From positions 1 to 64,000 of the forward strand of contig CANBNG010000005.1 of assembly GCA_947370975.1 (NCBI GenBank): 64,000 nt of DNA. Direction: 5' to 3'. The notes under the pieces are model-generated. The model ran no database searches. It was not told the origin of the DNA and saw nothing but the letters and a program-made list of their open reading frames with translations. Shown in pieces: positions 59,867 to 64,000 of this stretch. Made by a program: the position numbers and the translations under genes. How positions within the stretch are numbered: position 1 is the stretch's first letter; each line of letters opens with the position of its first letter. This stretch comes from Beijerinckiaceae bacterium (GTDB lineage Bacteria; Pseudomonadota; Alphaproteobacteria; Rhizobiales; Beijerinckiaceae).

Positions 59867-61366
59867 TCAGATCGTCTGGTTGTAAGCGCCGACTTCCGGA
59901 TTCTCGCGCATCACGCCATCGACGGCCTTGAACATTTCGCGCATCCGGGCTTCAGAGACCGGGCTCTCGACCACGACAACCAGCTCCGGCTTGTTGGAGG
60001 AGGCGCGCACGAGGCCCCAGGTGCCATCTTCAGCCGTCACGCGCACACCATTGACGGTCACCAGATCGCGGATCTTCTGGCCAGAGACATGCTCGCCCCT
60101 GCCCTGCATGTCCTGGAAGCGCTTCACGACGCGTTCCACGACCTGATATTTGATCTCGTCATCGCAATGAGGCGACATGGTGGGCGAGCCCCAGGTCTTG
60201 GGCAGGTCGGCGTAAAGATCGGCCATGGTCTTGTCCGGGTTCCGGTCAAGCATGTCGATGACCTGGATCGCGGTGACAACGCCATCGTCATAGCCCCGTC
60301 CCACCGGCGCGTTGAAGAAGAAGTGCCCCGACTTTTCAAAGCCCGCGAGCGCCTTGAGATCGGTAACGCGGCGCTTGATGTAAGAGTGCCCGGTCTTCCA
60401 GTAATCGGCCTTCACACCGCGCTCGATCAGCACGGGATCGGTTGCAAACAGGCCCGTCGATTTCACATCGACCACGAAGGTCGCGCCCGGATGCAGGGCA
60501 GAGAGGTCGCGCGCCAGCATGACGCCGATCTTGTCGGCGAAAATCTCGTCGCCATTATTATCGACCACGCCGCAACGGTCGCCGTCGCCATCAAAGCCAA
60601 GGCCGACATCCGCGCCCACTTCACGCACCTTGTGCGCAATGGCGTGCAGCATTTCCATGTCTTCGGGATTAGGATTGTAGCGGGGAAAATTGTAATCGAG
60701 CTCGACATCGAGCGGGATAACTTCACAGCCGAGCTTTTCGAGAATCTGGGGTGCGAACGCGCCCGCCGTGCCATTGCCACAGGCCGCCACAACCTTCAGC
60801 TTGCGCTTGATCGGCGCCCGATTGGTGAGATCGGCAAAATAGCGGGCCGGGAAATTATCGACGTAATGATAGGAGCCCCCGGTCGCCGTGCGGAATTTTG
60901 CATTGAGCACGATATCGCTGAGGCGGCCCATTTCATCGGGGCCGAAGGTCACGGGGCGCTGGCAGCCCATTTTTACACCCGTCCAGCCATTGTCATTATG
61001 CGAGGCCGTAACCATCGCCACGGCCGGCACATCGAGATCGAATTGCGCGAAATAGGCCATGGGCGAAAGCGCAAGCCCGATGTCATGCACTTTCACGCCA
61101 CCGGCCACGAGGCCCGTGATGAGCGCATGTTTGATCGCGCTCGAATAGGCGCGGTAATCGTGCCCGGTCACAAGCTCGGGCTTGACGCCCATCTCATGCA
61201 GCAGGGTTGCAAGGCCAAGGCCCAGCGCCTGCACGCCCATCAGGTTGATCTCTTTCTCGAACAGCCAGCGCGCATCATATTCCCGAAAGCCGGTCGGCTT
61301 GACCATCGGCTGGGTTTCGTAGGCGTAGGTATTGGGAACCAGCAGATGGGACGGCTTCGGGAACAT
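59867..61366 (-). CDS. Phosphoglucomutase/phosphomannomutase
   Basis: A 499-residue alpha-D-phosphohexomutase. The phosphoserine loop is TASHNDNGWTG (near residue 112; TASHNPxxxNG in relatives), the metal loop is GFDGDGDRCG (near 260), and the C-terminal phosphate-binding loop lies in VRASSNKPELVV (usual form RxSNTEP). It converts hexose 1- and 6-phosphates, for nucleotide sugars used in LPS or exopolysaccharide, or glycogen. Residues 1-20 (MFPKPSHLLVPNTYAYETQP) are an extension seen before the family core. The frame is open upstream to 61576, but ATG 61366 is the best start. Confidence 0.92.
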   Translation of the reverse strand: MFPKPSHLLVPNTYAYETQPMVKPTGFREYDARWLFEKEINLMGVQALGLGLATLLHEMGVKPELVTGHDYRAYSSAIKHALITGLVAGGVKVHDIGLALSPMAYFAQFDLDVPAVAMVTASHNDNGWTGVKMGCQRPVTFGPDEMGRLSDIVLNAKFRTATGGSYHYVDNFPARYFADLTNRAPIKRKLKVVAACGNGTAGAFAPQILEKLGCEVIPLDVELDYNFPRYNPNPEDMEMLHAIAHKVREVGADVGLGFDGDGDRCGVVDNNGDEIFADKIGVMLARDLSALHPGATFVVDVKSTGLFATDPVLIERGVKADYWKTGHSYIKRRVTDLKALAGFEKSGHFFFNAPVGRGYDDGVVTAIQVIDMLDRNPDKTMADLYADLPKTWGSPTMSPHCDDEIKYQVVERVVKRFQDMQGRGEHVSGQKIRDLVTVNGVRVTAEDGTWGLVRASSNKPELVVVVESPVSEARMREMFKAVDGVMRENPEVGAYNQTI

Positions 61367-61591
61367 GTAAGGCCTCGGGTTTGGGGCGCGGAGATTTCTG
61401 CGCCGGAACAAGATTAGATCAGATGACGTCAAAAGCGAGGCAATGCGCGCCCAGTTTGGTCGCCAGCGCCTTTCACTACAAATGACGCAGAGAGAGTTAC
61501 GATCCGGTTTCCAAGCCAGTGCCGCGCTCGCGCTGCGAACATGGCCAGGCCCAAGGCAAACACGGGTCCAAGGCAAACATCTGACGACCCC

Positions 61592-64000
61592 TTATTTTTG
61601 GCGCGCTATTTTTCTCATATTATAAAGCGCGTCCAAAGCTTCGCGCGGCGTCATGTCGTCGAGATCGAGCGCCTCGAGGCTCTCGCGCAACAGATCCGTC
61701 TGCGAGGCAGGCGGTTTGGCGGGCTCTGGCGTCAGCAGCGGGGCAAACAGCGGCAGATCGTCGATCATCTTCTGCACCGGAGCCTGACGCTCGCCCGCCT
61801 CAAGCTCTGCCAGCAGCGCCTTGGCGCGCGCAACGACGGCCGGTGGCAGGCCCGCGAGTTTGGCAACCTGAATGCCATAGGACCGGTCAGCTGCCCCCTG
61901 CACCACCTCGTGCAGGAAGATGACATCGCCGTTCCATTCCGTGACCCGCACGGTGAGATTGGTGAGCCGCTTGAGCTTGCGCGACAATTGCGTGAGCTCA
62001 TGAAAATGGGTTGCAAAGAGGCAGCGCGCGCGATTGCCATCGTGCAGATGTTCCACCGTCGCCCAGGCGATAGACAGGCCATCAAAGGTTGCCGTGCCGC
62101 GCCCGATTTCATCCAGAATGACGAGCGAACGCGCGCTCGCCTGATTGAGGATCGCGGCCGTCTCGACCATTTCGACCATGAAGGTCGAGCGCCCGCGCGC
62201 GAGATCATCCGCCGCGCCCACGCGCGAGAACAGCCGGTCGACAATGCCGATATGAGCCTCGCGCGCAGGCACATAAGCGCCCATTTGCGCCAGCACCACG
62301 ATCAAGGCGTTCTGGCGCAGATAGGTCGATTTACCAGCCATGTTCGGGCCGGTGATAATGGCGATGGCCGCAGCCTTGCCGGTTGCGTCGGCCAGATCGC
62401 AATCATTGGCGACAAAGCCCTTGCCGCGCGCCCGCAAGGCGGCCTCGACCACCGGATGACGGCCAGCGACAATCCTGAAGGCGAGCGAATCATCGATTTT
62501 CGGGCGCACCCAATCGCGCAAGGCAGCGATATCGGCCAGCGCGCTGGCGACGTCGATACTGGCAAGCGCATCAGATGCGCTTTTGATTTCCTGCACTGCC
62601 GCGAGCGCCTGGGAAGCAAGATCATCGAAGACGGAAAGTTCAAGCGCGGTGGCGCGATCGGCGGCAGAGGCAATCTTGGCCTCGATTTCATTGAGCGCCG
62701 TCGTCGAGAACCGCATGGCATCAGCCATGGTCTGGCGATGGATGAAGGTCTCGTTGAAGGGCGGGCGCAGCAGTTTCTCGCCTTGCGACTGCGAGACCTC
62801 GATGAAATAGCCGAGAAAATTATTATGCTTCACGCGAAGCTGTTTGGTCTCCGCACGCTCGCAATAATCGGCCTGCATGGAGGCGATCACGCGCCGGCTT
62901 TCGTCGCGCAGGCTGCGCACTTCATCAAGCGCAGGCTCGAAGCCGGCGCGCACAAAACCGCCGTCGCGCTTTTGCAACGGCAGCTCATCGGCCAATGCGT
63001 CGGCAAGGCGCGCCTCGAGCCCTTCGGGAAGATCCTGCAAGCCGCGCAGGCTTTGCACGATTTCCTCAGGCAGATCCTCAAGCCCGGCGAGCAGGCCGCA
63101 GACATCGCGCGCGGCCCCAAGCCCATCGCGCAGGCAGGCCAGATCGCGCGGGCCACCGCGCTGCAAAGCAAGGCGCGAAAGGGCGCGTGAAAGATCAGGA
63201 GCCGCGCGCAGCCTCTGACGCAGCTCTATGCGCAAGGGCGTGCGCGCGATGAAAAAGGCGATTGCATCCTGGCGGCGGATGATTTCGGCCCCGTCTGTCA
63301 GCGGCGCGGCAAGGCGCTGCGCTATCAGGCGGCCGCCGGCAGGCGTCACTGTGGCGTCGATGGAGGCGAGCAGCGAGCCCTCGCGCGCGCCAGCCAGCGT
63401 GCGGGTGAGTTCGAGATTGGCGCGGGTGGCTGCGTCGATCTCCAGCGTCGAGCCGCGCTGCAGCCGTTCGGGACGGGCAAGCGGAGGCCGCGCGGCGAGC
63501 TGCGTGCGCTCGATATAGGCAATGGCGACGGAGGCCGCCGCGACTTCCGCGCGGGTGAAAGCGCCAAAGCCATCGAGCGTCGCAATACCGTAATAATCGC
63601 GGATGCGGCGCTCGGCTGCGCCCTGCTCGCCGCTCTCGCGCGGCACGGGCGCAAGCGGCAGCCCGGCCTCCTGCGCCAGCGCGACGATCTCGGGCAAATC
63701 GGCGAGCGCATCGGGCACGACGATCTCGCGCGGCTCGAAACGGGCGACTTCCATGGCGAGCGCGGCCTCGGTGGCCTCCGTCACCGTGAAAGCCCCGGTC
63801 GAAATATCGACCACGGCGACCCCGTACAGCGCGCTGTCGTCCGATTGCCGGATGCGGGCCAGCGCCAGCAGCAGATTGGCGCGGCCAGGCTCCAGCAGGC
63901 GTTCTTCCGTGATCGTACCCGGCGTCACAAGCCGCACGACATCGCGCCGTACGACCGATTTGGGCCCGCGCTTGCGCGCTTCCGCCGGGTCTTCCATCTG
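61592..64000 (-). CDS. mutS: DNA mismatch repair protein MutS (partial, 5' end off the right edge)
   Basis: The reading frame is open to the last base, and its first visible residues QMEDPAEARKRGPKSVVRRD belong to the interior of domain I of MutS (the CEQMEDP region), so about 80-100 N-terminal residues with the mismatch-reading Phe-x-Glu motif lie outside. The visible 802 residues include the connector, lever and clamp domains and the ABC-type ATPase with Walker A GPNMAGKSTYLRQ, the ST-rich FSRVGAADDLARGRSTFMVE, Walker B LVILDEIGRGTATFDG and a late FATHFHEL. MutS recognises mismatches and recruits MutL. The internal ATG at 63997 is not the start. Confidence 0.96.
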   Translation of the reverse strand, partial: QMEDPAEARKRGPKSVVRRDVVRLVTPGTITEERLLEPGRANLLLALARIRQSDDSALYGVAVVDISTGAFTVTEATEAALAMEVARFEPREIVVPDALADLPEIVALAQEAGLPLAPVPRESGEQGAAERRIRDYYGIATLDGFGAFTRAEVAAASVAIAYIERTQLAARPPLARPERLQRGSTLEIDAATRANLELTRTLAGAREGSLLASIDATVTPAGGRLIAQRLAAPLTDGAEIIRRQDAIAFFIARTPLRIELRQRLRAAPDLSRALSRLALQRGGPRDLACLRDGLGAARDVCGLLAGLEDLPEEIVQSLRGLQDLPEGLEARLADALADELPLQKRDGGFVRAGFEPALDEVRSLRDESRRVIASMQADYCERAETKQLRVKHNNFLGYFIEVSQSQGEKLLRPPFNETFIHRQTMADAMRFSTTALNEIEAKIASAADRATALELSVFDDLASQALAAVQEIKSASDALASIDVASALADIAALRDWVRPKIDDSLAFRIVAGRHPVVEAALRARGKGFVANDCDLADATGKAAAIAIITGPNMAGKSTYLRQNALIVVLAQMGAYVPAREAHIGIVDRLFSRVGAADDLARGRSTFMVEMVETAAILNQASARSLVILDEIGRGTATFDGLSIAWATVEHLHDGNRARCLFATHFHELTQLSRKLKRLTNLTVRVTEWNGDVIFLHEVVQGAADRSYGIQVAKLAGLPPAVVARAKALLAELEAGERQAPVQKMIDDLPLFAPLLTPEPAKPPASQTDLLRESLEALDLDDMTPREALDALYNMRKIARQK

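Noticed and set aside
59729..61417. Long plus-strand open frame opposite the phosphoglucomutase gene
   Set aside because: Shadow of a clear mutase gene; composition and absence of motifs argue against coding. The same holds for 61541-63190 opposite mutS, 26528-27871 opposite dnaX and 37388-38764 opposite yejE/yejF.

Overview
The window is a chromosomal piece of an alphaproteobacterium, most likely of the order Hyphomicrobiales (Rhizobiales). The evidence is high GC, a long form of HisG encoded beside HisZ, a prephenate dehydratase with an ESYM-type ACT motif, a DnaX without its zinc-binding cysteines, a Caulobacter-like cpa/tad pilus cluster with CtrA-like boxes, and a membrane-anchored class I cytochrome c. 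I would not name a genus from sequence alone.

Region 1 (1-6622) is accessory DNA. It is patchy and holds the tail of an IS transposase, a DUF3293 gene cut by that IS, an intact ADP-ribosylglycohydrolase, a Sel1-repeat protein, a remnant of a type I restriction subunit (hsdR), a frameshifted small gene, an unrecognised 576-residue protein and a short XRE-type regulator. It stops at the 3' end of tRNA-Arg(ACG), a typical place for island integration. Region 2 (6623-10320) holds that tRNA and a three-gene unit: an NnrU-type membrane protein, a lipoamide-dehydrogenase-like flavoprotein that has lost its redox cysteines, and an orphan sensor histidine kinase. Region 3 (10491-33515) is core metabolism and information processing: hisZ-hisG, a cupin, rpmH-rnpA-yidC-yihA, argB, dapD-DUF805-dapE, def-fmt-truA, rmuC, the SRP RNA with dnaX-ybaB-recR, nudC, folP-folB-folK, pheA, kdsB and a cytochrome c.

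Region 4 (33663-46707) joins a yejABEF-type peptide ABC importer to nucleoside salvage. deoB overlaps the ABC ATPase gene by four bases, and cdd-punA-deoC-deoA follows after an opposite-strand block with gamma-glutamyltransferase and a DUF1194 von Willebrand protein. Together these genes can deaminate cytidine, split nucleosides and turn deoxyribose 1-phosphate into central metabolites. Region 5 (46696-49365) is a pepB-marR-NlpC/P60 unit. Region 6 (49492-59811) is a Flp/Tad pilus cluster (flp, cpaA, cpaB, cpaC, cpaD, cpaE, cpaF, tadB, tadC on the minus strand; tadD and a stand-alone secretin N-domain protein on the plus strand), with no tadE, tadF or tadG here. Region 7 is a phosphoglucomutase/phosphomannomutase and mutS, which runs off the right edge.

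Most of the window is ordinary housekeeping DNA. The best candidates for something not yet described are the NnrU / redox-dead flavoprotein / histidine kinase unit and the orphan 576-residue island protein.
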